DNA of 64,000 nucleotides from an uncultured Halomicronema sp. (GTDB lineage Bacteria > Cyanobacteriota > Cyanobacteriia > Phormidesmidales > Phormidesmidaceae). Within the stretch, counting starts at the first letter, position 1, and every line of letters starts with the position of its first letter. Positions 49,957 to 58,769 of the stretch are shown in pieces. Both the position numbers and the translations under genes were made by a program. A model generated the notes under the pieces. That model worked only from the letters and a program-made list of their open reading frames with translations, was not told the origin of the DNA and ran no database searches. The DNA lies in NCBI GenBank assembly GCA_937899725.1, contig CALCCA010000114.1:33442-97441 (forward strand), in the 5' to 3' direction.

Positions 49957-52944
49957 CTAACTGAGCCCATAGAGGGTGAAGGCGGCCCAGTTGGTAGGGT
50001 GCTCAAACTGTTCACGGGTGGCGAGCATGGCTTGCCGCAGGGCGATCTCCCGGTTGGGTTCCGTTTTGAGGGCTTCGTAAAACGCCGTCATCATCACGGC
50101 GGTGGGCTCATCGGGAATCGACCATAGCGTCACCATCACGTTATCCACCCCGGCGGTGAGCAGCGATCGCGACAGACCCACGACGCCATCGCCTGTGATG
50201 TTGCCCTGCCCGGTGTTGCAGGCACTCAAAACGGCCAGCTGTGCGGTCAACGACAGGTCTAAAATTTCAGCGGCGGTCAAATACCCGGCATCGGTGGGTG
50301 TCGGTGCCAGCGCCAGCACGCCGGGAATGCCTGTGCCAAAATCGTCCAGCAGGCCGTGGGTGGCTAGGTGAATGATGTCCGCCTGTTCGATCGCGGCCAT
50401 GACGGCAGACTTGGTCGCGGCATCGCCAATCAGCGGCTGTGTGTTGAGTGTCGCGGCCACTGCCAAAGCTTCAGTCTCGGCGCCGATCAGGGGCTGCAGC
50501 GGTTGGCCGGTGTTCGGGTCGGCGGGCATGCTGGGGTTGCCGACCACCACCGCTGAGCCGCTGCCGATGGTCAGCGCTTCCGGTCGTGTGGGAGCGATCG
50601 TCAACAGGCTTAGGGCGGGGGCAAAGACCAAGGCGTGCTGTTCTAACAGAGCGGTGCCGGAGCGATCGACCAGCGCCGCAAAGGGCACCAAAAACAGTTC
50701 ACCCTGCGGCACAATGACGACCGTCGCCTCGGGGTCGGTGGGTAAAAAGGGCGCGATCGGTTCAATCAGCAGCTCATACAGCCGACTGAGGTTGGCTTGA
50801 GCGGGAGCGATCTCCGGCGTTTGTCCGGCGATGACGGGCTGCACTCCGAGGCCGCGTCGAGGAATGTTCAGCGCTTGCCGGTTGTCTTCGACCCAGGCGG
50901 CGATCGCCTGCCCTTTGAGCGATTGGCTGACAAAGTGTACGGTGCCGTCGGGTTGCACCACCCAGCTGTAGAGATCCGCGCCGACTACGGCATATTCCAC
51001 CAGGGTGACGGCTTGCGTTTGGGCCAACTGGCGAATTTGGGCCATGGCGGGTGGGGCCAACTGCTCGGTGGGTAAGGCTTGCCCCTGTAGCGTCAGGCGG
51101 TGCGCTAGGAGTTCGATAAAGGCGCGGCCCCGGCCCCGCTCTGAGGCTTCCAAACTCGCTTCTCGGTCGCCCAGTTCGATTAGCGATCGCTGCCAGAGCT
51201 GATAGGTCTCGGCCTGGGTTTCCGCAATAGAAATTTTGTTTTCATCGGTGAGGCCGGGGCGCAACGATTCCCACAGCGCTACGGTTTCCGCTAAAGCGTC
51301 AGCGGCGGCCTGAGGCTGATCGGTTTCGAGGAGCAGCGTGCCCATCGCGTTCAGCGTTGCCCCCGCACCGGGTGCGTTGTCGATCTCGCGGTGTAGGGCA
51401 AGGGCTTGTTCGTAGCGAGCTAAGGCCGCGTCAACCGCGCCCGTCTGCGCGGAAAAATTGCCGAGGGCTTGCAAACTGCGAGCCTGACCGGCGCGATCGC
51501 CCAATCTTTCGCTCAGCTCTAGGGCTTTATCGAGATAGGTGCGGGCTTTGTCGCGATCGCCCAAGTTGAGATAGGCCATGCCGACCCGCACCAAGGCGAT
51601 CGCCTCACCCGTGCGGTCATTCCCCCGCCGATAGCTGGCCAGACTCTGCTTGGCATAGCGCAGAGCCGGGGCATCCTCGCCGAGCTGGTCATAGGCGAGT
51701 GCCAGGCCGCTGAGGATGTCGCCCTCGCGCGGGGCGGGCCGCAGCCAACTGCGATCGCGCGGGGTTAATTCGGTCGTAATGGCCAAGGCGGCTTCCAGAG
51801 CGGTGACGGCTTGGCCATTACGACCGAGGCGACTGTAGGTGACGCCCAGATTGGTGAGCGTGTCGCTCTCGCCTTGGCGATCGCCCACCTGAGCCCGAAT
51901 CGTGGCGGCTTGCTGATAACGATTGAGCGAATTGGCATATTGGCCGAGGCCGTCGTAGGCGTTGCCGAGGCGATCTAGCACATCGGTTTCGCGCAGGCGA
52001 TCGCCGCCAGTTTGATAAATCGGCAAGGCGGCCTCAAACGTCGCCAGCGCGGCGGTGAATTCGCCCTGATCGAGCTGTGCTGTCCCCGTTTGATACAGTT
52101 CAGCGGCATCGTCACTAAACACACAGACCGTGGCGGGGAACACCGGACAGGCTTTGGTCGCGAGGGGATTATGGCGCAGATCCAGCTGATTCAGATTGGC
52201 CAAACTGGCCAATGCCTGTAACTGCACTAGGCGATTTTCACTCAGGTCCAGATCAATCAGGGTTGTCAAACCAGCTAAGCCATCCACCGCTGTGAGCTGA
52301 TTGTTGCCCAAGTTCACATAGGCCAGTTGAGACAGGCCCGCCAAGGGCTGTAGATCGCTAATCTGATTGTCGGCCACGTACAGTTCTGTCAGGTTTGTCA
52401 GGTTGGCTAAGGGGGCGAGCGATCGCACCTGATTGCTATTGGCAAAAAGCACGGTGAGCGAGGGGAGTTCTGCCAGCGGGCTGAGATCGCTCACCTGATT
52501 CTGATCAATAGAAAGGGTGGTGAGACGATTTAGTGAAGCGATCGGGCGCAGGTCAGTAATCTGGTTGTCCAGTAGATAGAGGGTGGTGAGCTGGGGTAGG
52601 TCAGCCAAGGGCGTCAGATCGGCAATCTGGTTTTGACCGGCATAGAGAGTCGTTAGCTGCGGCAACGTTGCCAGTGGACTCAAATCGGTCATCTGCCGCG
52701 CGGTCAGGTCCAATTCGGTCGTCGCGGTGAGAAAATCTTGGGCGGTCTGGCAGTCGGCACCGCCGCTGACGGCGAGCAGGGCGTCAACGGTTTGGCGCGT
52801 TTCAGGGGGCAGATCAGCCGATCGCTCACACCAGGTGACAAACGGCTCGGGCGGAGAGGGCACGTCTGCCCACAGGGCCGGACTCACGGCCAATAGCCAA
52901 GCGCAACAGGCCAGCGCCGCGATCGCCCACCGGTTTCTCTTCAT
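49957..52944 (-). CDS. Exported LRR-TPR-CHAT domain protein
   Basis: 995 residues from ATG 52944. After a signal peptide (AIAALACCAWLLAVSPALWA) come about nine leucine-rich repeats of the L..L..L.L..N.I.DL.PLA type (residues about 75-270), a block of tetratricopeptide repeats (about 285-560, for example LDRLGNAYDGLGQYANSLNR), then a CHAT (caspase-like) protease domain. The catalytic dyad is visible as His about 863 in IIHLATHGLLDD and Cys about 909 in LAVLSACNTGQG. The start codon overlaps the stop of the preceding LRR-pentapeptide gene (ATGA), implying coupled translation. Confidence 0.9.
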   Translation of the reverse strand: MKRNRWAIAALACCAWLLAVSPALWADVPSPPEPFVTWCERSADLPPETRQTVDALLAVSGGADCQTAQDFLTATTELDLTARQMTDLSPLATLPQLTTLYAGQNQIADLTPLADLPQLTTLYLLDNQITDLRPIASLNRLTTLSIDQNQVSDLSPLAELPSLTVLFANSNQVRSLAPLANLTNLTELYVADNQISDLQPLAGLSQLAYVNLGNNQLTAVDGLAGLTTLIDLDLSENRLVQLQALASLANLNQLDLRHNPLATKACPVFPATVCVFSDDAAELYQTGTAQLDQGEFTAALATFEAALPIYQTGGDRLRETDVLDRLGNAYDGLGQYANSLNRYQQAATIRAQVGDRQGESDTLTNLGVTYSRLGRNGQAVTALEAALAITTELTPRDRSWLRPAPREGDILSGLALAYDQLGEDAPALRYAKQSLASYRRGNDRTGEAIALVRVGMAYLNLGDRDKARTYLDKALELSERLGDRAGQARSLQALGNFSAQTGAVDAALARYEQALALHREIDNAPGAGATLNAMGTLLLETDQPQAAADALAETVALWESLRPGLTDENKISIAETQAETYQLWQRSLIELGDREASLEASERGRGRAFIELLAHRLTLQGQALPTEQLAPPAMAQIRQLAQTQAVTLVEYAVVGADLYSWVVQPDGTVHFVSQSLKGQAIAAWVEDNRQALNIPRRGLGVQPVIAGQTPEIAPAQANLSRLYELLIEPIAPFLPTDPEATVVIVPQGELFLVPFAALVDRSGTALLEQHALVFAPALSLLTIAPTRPEALTIGSGSAVVVGNPSMPADPNTGQPLQPLIGAETEALAVAATLNTQPLIGDAATKSAVMAAIEQADIIHLATHGLLDDFGTGIPGVLALAPTPTDAGYLTAAEILDLSLTAQLAVLSACNTGQGNITGDGVVGLSRSLLTAGVDNVMVTLWSIPDEPTAVMMTAFYEALKTEPNREIALRQAMLATREQFEHPTNWAAFTLYGLS

Positions 52945-54095
52945 GGGTTGCACCGTCCTAAGGTGTCATCGGGCAGCCGCGTTCGGCACAGATTGGCCCC
53001 CGCCAGCTGGGCTCCGGCTAGGTTCGCCCCGGTCAAAATCGTGTCCGTCAGGTCGGCATTCCTCAGATCGGCATTCCTCAGATCGGCATTCTCTAAGTTG
53101 GCACCGACCAAGTCCGCATCCTGCAGGTTGGCGGCGGCGAGGTTGGCTTCTGCTAAATAGACGCCAATCAGGTCAGCGCCGCTAAAATCGACCCCCGCCA
53201 AATCGCAGCCGAAGCAGGTATTTTGCAGCCGCAAGCGGCGCAAACTGATGGGAGTTTCGACCTGGCGGCGATCGCCCTCCGTGATCGGATTGTTGTCAAT
53301 ATCTAGCTCTGTGAGCTGAGCCAGGTCGAGCAGCGGTGTCAGATCGCTGACTTGATTGGAGTCGAGGCCGAGGTCGGCTAAATTATCCAGCTTTTGCAAT
53401 GGCGCTAGCTGCTCCACCGCATTGCTATCCAGACGCAGAACGATCAAATCTTCCAGAGACGAGAGGGGTGCGAGATCGCTGATGGCGTTGTCGGATAGGT
53501 CGAGAATTTGCAGTTCGGACAGGGCTGCGAGCGGCTGCAGATCGACAATCTGATTGCGGCTTGCCTCCAGCTCTAACAGGTTGGTCAAGGTGGCTAGCGG
53601 GCTCAGGTCTTGCAGGCGATTTTGATTTAGATACAAGCTTTCCAAAGTGCTCAGTGCCGCCAGCGGTGTGAGGTCAGCGATCGCATTATTTTCCAGCGAG
53701 AGCACTCTGAGCTGGATGAGCTGACTGAGCGGAGCCAGGTCAGTAATTTGATTGCTGCCCAAATACAGTTCCGTTAGATGGGGCAGCGTGGCCAAAACAC
53801 TCAGGTCTTCAAGATTGAGCCCATTCAGCGTCAGATAGTCAGCAGCGAGCAAAGTATCATTTGCGATCACGCAATCCGCTGTTTTGAGGTTGGTGAGCAG
53901 AGCATCCAGGGTTTGCTGGGTGGCCAGAGACTGGCGATCGCGGCCCTCACAGAGTTCGAGAAATGAGGCAGCATCGTCCGCCGGAGCGGCTCCGTTGCTT
54001 CCCACCAACCCTAGCAAAGCCCCGACAATAGAGACTCGACCCATGATTGGGAGTGAGCGCCGGAATCCCAGCTCAGCAGCGGAAATAAGGTTCAT
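52941..54095 (-). CDS. Exported LRR and pentapeptide repeat protein
   Basis: 384 residues from ATG 54095; a longer start at 54170 is possible. A hydrophobic leader (RVSIVGALLGLVGSNGAAPA) suggests export. Residues about 60-270 are leucine-rich repeats closely like those of the downstream CHAT protein (LTELYLGSNQITDLAPLSQL, SLENNAIADLTPLAALSTLE). The C-terminal about 90 residues are pentapeptide repeats (GADLIGVYLAEANLAAANLQ, ENADLRNADLRNADLTDTIL). Coupled by ATGA to the CHAT gene; it could be its partner or substrate, which is inference. Confidence 0.86.
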   Translation of the reverse strand: MNLISAAELGFRRSLPIMGRVSIVGALLGLVGSNGAAPADDAASFLELCEGRDRQSLATQQTLDALLTNLKTADCVIANDTLLAADYLTLNGLNLEDLSVLATLPHLTELYLGSNQITDLAPLSQLIQLRVLSLENNAIADLTPLAALSTLESLYLNQNRLQDLSPLATLTNLLELEASRNQIVDLQPLAALSELQILDLSDNAISDLAPLSSLEDLIVLRLDSNAVEQLAPLQKLDNLADLGLDSNQVSDLTPLLDLAQLTELDIDNNPITEGDRRQVETPISLRRLRLQNTCFGCDLAGVDFSGADLIGVYLAEANLAAANLQDADLVGANLENADLRNADLRNADLTDTILTGANLAGAQLAGANLCRTRLPDDTLGRCNP

Positions 54096-54239
54096 TAACG
54101 GGAACTTGCCAAAGAAATTTTTTCGAGCTTTAGTAAAGACACCCCTCGGTCGGGTAGAGATCTTTAGCACCCATTAATTCAGTAAGTTTGCGGTGCTGGG
54201 GTGGCATCCATCTCCCCGGTTCAGTTGTAACTCATCCCT

Positions 54240-55697
54240 ATGCCTCCATATCAACATCTTCGAGAGGGTCGAGACCCGGTCTGGGCCTCTAAGGTTCGTG
54301 CGATCATTTGGGGCACCGCTGCCCTATTGGTCAGCGCGCCCGCATTTGCCGACGTGCCCGAACAAACCCGCGTTGACGACATTTTGGGCAATTCCAGTGA
54401 GCTGCGTATTCGGCGCAGTGGCCGACCCGAATCGATTCAAACCGGGTCAATTTTGCAGCAGGTGCGCGACGCCCTGATTACGGTGCCGCCCAACAATGCG
54501 CGGGCGCTACTGCGGTTTTTAGCCGCTGATGGCACCGACCTCAACTTTTACGTGCAAACGAATCCCCATCCTGAAGCTTCGATTTATTACTTTCCCTGTC
54601 AGGTGCAAGGGGGCGACTACCTGATTGGCTGGGGCCTGGCGGGTAATGCCAGTCGCGGTTGCGAAAACGGCCTACAGGTGGAACGAGGCCGCTCCGGCGT
54701 GACGGGCTGGGGTAAGCCAGCTGCCCCCATGGCGATCGCCCCTAAGCAGCTGGCTCAATCCCCGGTGCGGCAGGTGTCTTACTGCAGTGCGGGGAATGCG
54801 ACGGGCGGGCTGGGCTTTGCCACGGCGACTACGGGCGACCCCTGTATCGAAGCAGTAGAGCAGTGTCAGGCTGCTGGCGGTGATTGTGACATCACTGCCC
54901 TGGGCTCTTGGTGGACGAGTGAACCCGAGATCGAGGCGGCGGTGATCTGCGATGCTGCAACGCAGACGGTGACGGGCACTGGGGATGACATTGCTGCCCT
55001 GATGCCGCCCCTATTGGCGAATGCGACCGGCAGTGGCTGTAGCGTGCAAATCTATCGGCCTAATGATGTCGTGATTGTGCCCGCTGCCGATGCGGTGGTG
55101 ACGGCTCAGGGCAGTGACGAAGTGTTGGTGCAGACCCGCGATACCAATGAGGGGGTGCAGGTCGATGTGCTCAAGGGGGCCATTAATGTGCAGGCCACGG
55201 GGCTAGCGGAACCCGCCGTGGTGACGCAGGGCGAACGCTATACCTATGCCAATAGCAGCGGTGAGGTGACCACCTTCGATCGCGCAGCGGCCCTTACCTC
55301 AGTGGATATGGAAGTGCTCTGTGCCTTTGCCACCAACTCCCCTGATCGGTTCAGCGTCACGGCCTGCCAAGAAGGGTTAGGGATTGACACGGTGAATTCT
55401 CCGCCCATTGCATTTTGCAATACTGAGCAGGCCAGCGGCGGGCAGGAAGGCGATCGCCGCATCGTGCAAATGAGCGCCCGTCAGGGCGAAATCGAACTGG
55501 AATATGAGATGTACAACGCCCCGGATCGCTTGCAAATCTGGCAAGACGGGCAAGAAATCTTCGATACCGGTTTTGTGTCTGGCAATGCGGCGCTCACCAT
55601 TCCCTTTTCGGGTCAGTCGGGCAGCTTAGAGGTGATCCTCACGGGCAACTCCGCGATTGACACGACCGAGTGGGACTATCTGCTGCGCTGTCCTTAG
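54240..55697 (+). CDS. Exported FecR-like protein
   Basis: 485 residues with a signal peptide (AIIWGTAALLVSAPAFADVP). The N-terminal part mentions an ILQQVRDALITVPPNNARAL segment; the middle (VVIVPAADAVVTAQGSDEVL, then VLKGAINVQATGLAEPAVVT and QGERYTYANSSGEVTTFD) has the FecR-like pattern of a beta-structure that carries signals or binds glycans. The C-terminal domain (LEYEMYNAPDRLQIWQDGQE) is beta-rich and ends in an RCP cysteine. Several cysteine pairs fit a periplasmic location. Divergent from the LRR-CHAT genes. Confidence 0.72.
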   Translation: MPPYQHLREGRDPVWASKVRAIIWGTAALLVSAPAFADVPEQTRVDDILGNSSELRIRRSGRPESIQTGSILQQVRDALITVPPNNARALLRFLAADGTDLNFYVQTNPHPEASIYYFPCQVQGGDYLIGWGLAGNASRGCENGLQVERGRSGVTGWGKPAAPMAIAPKQLAQSPVRQVSYCSAGNATGGLGFATATTGDPCIEAVEQCQAAGGDCDITALGSWWTSEPEIEAAVICDAATQTVTGTGDDIAALMPPLLANATGSGCSVQIYRPNDVVIVPAADAVVTAQGSDEVLVQTRDTNEGVQVDVLKGAINVQATGLAEPAVVTQGERYTYANSSGEVTTFDRAAALTSVDMEVLCAFATNSPDRFSVTACQEGLGIDTVNSPPIAFCNTEQASGGQEGDRRIVQMSARQGEIELEYEMYNAPDRLQIWQDGQEIFDTGFVSGNAALTIPFSGQSGSLEVILTGNSAIDTTEWDYLLRCP

Positions 55698-55803
55698 GCT
55701 CTCCGTAATTCTCCTGAGTTCACACTGTAGTCCCTGAAGAGAGTGCATAAACCGGCGAATGGTTACGAGTTGGGTGTGCTGTTTTAGTGTTTAGGAAATC
55801 CTT

Positions 55804-57255
55804 ATGATGAAGCGTTTTCGCTACGGTCTGCTGGTGCTGCTCGGTACGCTGATGTGTTTGGTCTGGAGTGGTGGGTTCGGGGCGCTCGGATCTAACTCGG
55901 TGCGGGCGGCAGAGCCGGTGGAACTGGCCCAATCGGCAATCGGCAATCGGTTAGCGGCGTTTGTCGAAGCCGATCAGTTTTACCGTCAGGGCGATGTGGC
56001 CACGGCAGAAACGCTCTATCGCGAGCTAAAGCCAGCATTTTCGGCTGATGCAGTTTCCCAGGTGGTTGAGCCGCTTTATGAACCCGAAGCGCTCGATTCG
56101 GCTAGTTTGGCCTACTGGAATGCGGCTCAGCAGGCGATCGCCGCTAATCAAACGAGTGGCGCCGTGGTGGCTCTAGAGCAGTTGGTGGCAGCTGAACCTG
56201 CCTTTGTGGTGGCCCCCCTGCAGCTCGCTGAGATTTTGGCAGAGGAGGAGCGCGGCGGTGAAGCTCTGGCGGTGCTGGAGCAAGCAGCGACCGTGCATCC
56301 CTATTCGTCTGACATTGTGATGGCTCAGGTCGAGGCGTTGGCAAATGACGGACAGCATTTAGAGGCGTCGATTGCGGCGCGATCGTTCGCCATTTTGAAC
56401 CTCGATCATCCCCAAGCCGGTGAATTTAGCAATCGAGCCGAAGATGAGCTCAACACCTTTCTCAATAATCAGCGCAACCAAAACATTGCCGATACGGCGA
56501 TCGGCATTGGCATTGGCACCATTTTTGGCAACGCGCCGTGGGATTCGACCGACAACGCGGTTGACACCTATGAGCGGGTCGCGCGGCTCTTTCAAGATGA
56601 GTCAGCGCTGGGGGGCGAAATTGCTGACCAGCTCAAAGCTGACTATCGCCAGAGCGGTCGGCTAGTCGAAGACCCGGAAATTGTCGATTACGTTACCCAG
56701 CTCGGTTTAGAAGTGGCTCAGCTGATGGGCCGTGATTTGGATTATGAGTTCTTCGTGATTCGCGATGCCAGCATCAACGCCTTTGCGCTGCCGGGGGGCA
56801 AGGTTTTTGTCCACACTGGCGCGATTCGGGCGGCTAACTCGCAGGCTGAGCTAGCGGGTTTACTCGGGCATGAAGTGGCCCATGCGGTGCTCTCTCACGG
56901 CATTCAGAGCGTCAACAAGAGCGACATTCTGTCTCAGCTAGGCGAGCAGATTCCCTATGGGGCCATTCTGAGTAACCTGGCGAGCCTGCAATATAGTCGG
57001 CAATACGAGCGTCAGTCTGACATTTTAGGCACCCGCGCCCTGGCCGCGTCGGGCTATGCCGCCGACGGCCTGCGCAATTTTATGGCGACTTTGAACGCGA
57101 ATACCCAATCAAATCAAGCCGAGTACCTCTCGTCTCACCCGGCGCCGGCCTCGCGGGTCGATTATCTGGAGGAGCTGATTCAGCTGAATGGCTATAACCG
57201 CTATGCGTTAGAGGGCGTCGATCGCCACCAGGTGATTCAAGCCAAGGTCGCGTAG
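55804..57255 (+). CDS. M48 family metalloprotease with TPR-like N-terminus
   Basis: 483 residues. A signal peptide (LLVLLGTLMCLVWSGGFGAL) is followed by a helical TPR-like region (FYRQGDVATAETLYRELKPA, AALEQLVAAEPAFVVAPLQL-like repeats). The peptidase domain starts near residue 290: FFVIRDASINAFALPGGKVF, then GLLGHEVAHAVLSHGIQS, the zinc motif H356-E-x-x-H360, and RQSDILGTRALAASGYAADG with the third ligand. Like BepA, it probably acts on envelope proteins in the periplasm. It follows the FecR-like gene by 106 bases on the same strand. Confidence 0.92.
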   Translation: MMKRFRYGLLVLLGTLMCLVWSGGFGALGSNSVRAAEPVELAQSAIGNRLAAFVEADQFYRQGDVATAETLYRELKPAFSADAVSQVVEPLYEPEALDSASLAYWNAAQQAIAANQTSGAVVALEQLVAAEPAFVVAPLQLAEILAEEERGGEALAVLEQAATVHPYSSDIVMAQVEALANDGQHLEASIAARSFAILNLDHPQAGEFSNRAEDELNTFLNNQRNQNIADTAIGIGIGTIFGNAPWDSTDNAVDTYERVARLFQDESALGGEIADQLKADYRQSGRLVEDPEIVDYVTQLGLEVAQLMGRDLDYEFFVIRDASINAFALPGGKVFVHTGAIRAANSQAELAGLLGHEVAHAVLSHGIQSVNKSDILSQLGEQIPYGAILSNLASLQYSRQYERQSDILGTRALAASGYAADGLRNFMATLNANTQSNQAEYLSSHPAPASRVDYLEELIQLNGYNRYALEGVDRHQVIQAKVA

Positions 57256-57402
57256 CGGTCAGCGTTGCATAATTGAGAGGGGCTCAACAGCGCTGTGGTA
57301 GCGGGATGAGACTGTACAGTGGCGGCTGTGCGGTCATCGCCACCGTGAGCCAGCGCGTCGAGCGCCTCGTCTTGGCTGCAATGACCTGCTTGAGAGAGAG
57401 AA

Positions 57403-57948
57403 ATGTCCCAGCAATCCCTGTTTGCGCAGCGGCGACGGCTGTTGCGGTATTTAGTTGGTGGCGGCGCTGGAGCGATCGCCCTCGGGTTACTCCGCCCGGT
57501 CGCCGCTAGTGAAGATGCCGAACTCGAAAATCTCTGTTCGATCTTTCCCAATAATTCCCGCTGTGCCGACTACCTACAAGGAGAGCAGGCCCTGGATCTG
57601 GCGGGTAACCCCATCGCGGTGGATGCCCTGCTGCCCACTCTGACGCCGGGAGAGCCATTGCCGGTCACCGGGTTGTCGGATGATCCGGAGCTGACCTATT
57701 TGGTGATTGAGGCCGGGCCGGCAATTGCGCCCTACGGCATTCAACCGGTGTGTACTCATCTGGGTTGCACCGTGCCTTGGGATGCCGAGCAAAACCGCTT
57801 TATCTGCCCTTGCCACAACTCGCAATACGACGCTGCAGGGCGCGTACTGCAGGGGCCTGCTCAGCGATCGCTGCCGCTAGTGACAGTGGCCGTCAAGCAA
57901 AATCAAATCCGACTCATTGACCGCGCTCCGGCGGTTGATCCTCGCTAA
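57403..57948 (+). CDS. Rieske [2Fe-2S] protein, non-canonical
   Basis: 181 residues. A basic N-terminus (FAQRRRLLRYLVGGGAGAIA) resembles a twin-arginine membrane anchor. The Rieske motifs are QPVCTHLGCTVPWD (C117, H119, C122) and FICPCHNSQYDAAGRVLQGP (C135, C137, H138), giving two Cys and two His cluster ligands and the usual disulfide pair. It differs from the cytochrome b6f PetC proteins in its short, divergent middle and CPCHNS in place of CPCHGS, and no petA follows. It is probably an auxiliary Rieske protein of the plasma or thylakoid membrane. Confidence 0.87.
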   Translation: MSQQSLFAQRRRLLRYLVGGGAGAIALGLLRPVAASEDAELENLCSIFPNNSRCADYLQGEQALDLAGNPIAVDALLPTLTPGEPLPVTGLSDDPELTYLVIEAGPAIAPYGIQPVCTHLGCTVPWDAEQNRFICPCHNSQYDAAGRVLQGPAQRSLPLVTVAVKQNQIRLIDRAPAVDPR

Positions 57949-58020
57949 CCACAACGGAATGAAGCCCAGCTGCCGCTCTGACTGTTTCCTCCCGGCGGCA
58001 CAGCGTGGCTTCTCACGACG

Positions 58021-58716
58021 CTAACGACGCGCATGGGCATCAATGAAGGGCAAGGTTTCTTCCTCTTTGATGGCGGCTTGAGTCCATTGCTGAATGCTGG
58101 TGAGGGCTTTCACCGCTGTGACAAAGCGTTGGGCTTCAGGTTTGAGTTCAATGCCATAGGTGACAAAGCGTAGGGCGACGGGGGCGTACATGACATCGGC
58201 GATCGAAAAATCGCCGCAGAGCCAGGTGCCCTGATGCCGCTGAAAACAGTCTTGCCACAGGGTCTCGACCCGCTGAATTTCGGCTCGCGCCCCGCTAGAA
58301 AAGTCGTCCAGTGATCGCTGCTGGCAAACCTTGAGATTTTGGGGCAGTTCTTCGCGAATGGCGACAAACCCCGAATGCATCTCGGTGGCAATGGAACGGG
58401 CGTGGGCGCGTACGGCGCGATCGCTGGGCCAGCCGACCGAGGCCCCATGATATTCCCGCAGGTGCTCCATAATCGCCAGCGTATCCCAAACGGCAATGTC
58501 GCCATCGATTAGCACCGGCACTTTGCCTGCAGGGGTGTAGCGCTTAATCTCGGCTTGCCATTGTTCGGTAAATAGCGCCAGTCGAATTTCTTCAAAGTCT
58601 AGGTGGCTTTCTTGCATAAAAAGCCAGGCCCGCAGCGACCAAGACGAATAGTTTTTGTTGCCGATAATCAGCTTTAGAGACACCCGAGCGGCCCTCTTGG
58701 ATAGGAAGCCCAGCAT
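58021..58716 (-). CDS. Glutathione S-transferase family protein
   Basis: 231 residues. The N-terminal thioredoxin-like domain begins KLIIGNKNYSSWSLRAWLFM, typical of bacterial GSTs with SSWS in the active-site position, and has AGKVPVLIDGDIAVWDTLAI, with the cis-proline. The C-terminal helical domain includes GTWLCGDFSIADVMYAPVAL, the conserved N-capping region. GTG 58683 is an alternative start, closer to the domain. Cytosolic; substrate unknown. Confidence 0.88.
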   Translation of the reverse strand: MLGFLSKRAARVSLKLIIGNKNYSSWSLRAWLFMQESHLDFEEIRLALFTEQWQAEIKRYTPAGKVPVLIDGDIAVWDTLAIMEHLREYHGASVGWPSDRAVRAHARSIATEMHSGFVAIREELPQNLKVCQQRSLDDFSSGARAEIQRVETLWQDCFQRHQGTWLCGDFSIADVMYAPVALRFVTYGIELKPEAQRFVTAVKALTSIQQWTQAAIKEEETLPFIDAHARR

Positions 58717-58769
58717 TGTGACTGGGGGTTCCTGACAGAATATCGCCTCTCCCCATTCCTATCAAGCGG

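Noticed and set aside
50372..50800. 142-codon plus-strand frame inside the CHAT gene
   Set aside because: Antisense to the conserved CHAT domain; low-complexity translation caused by GC-rich codon use.
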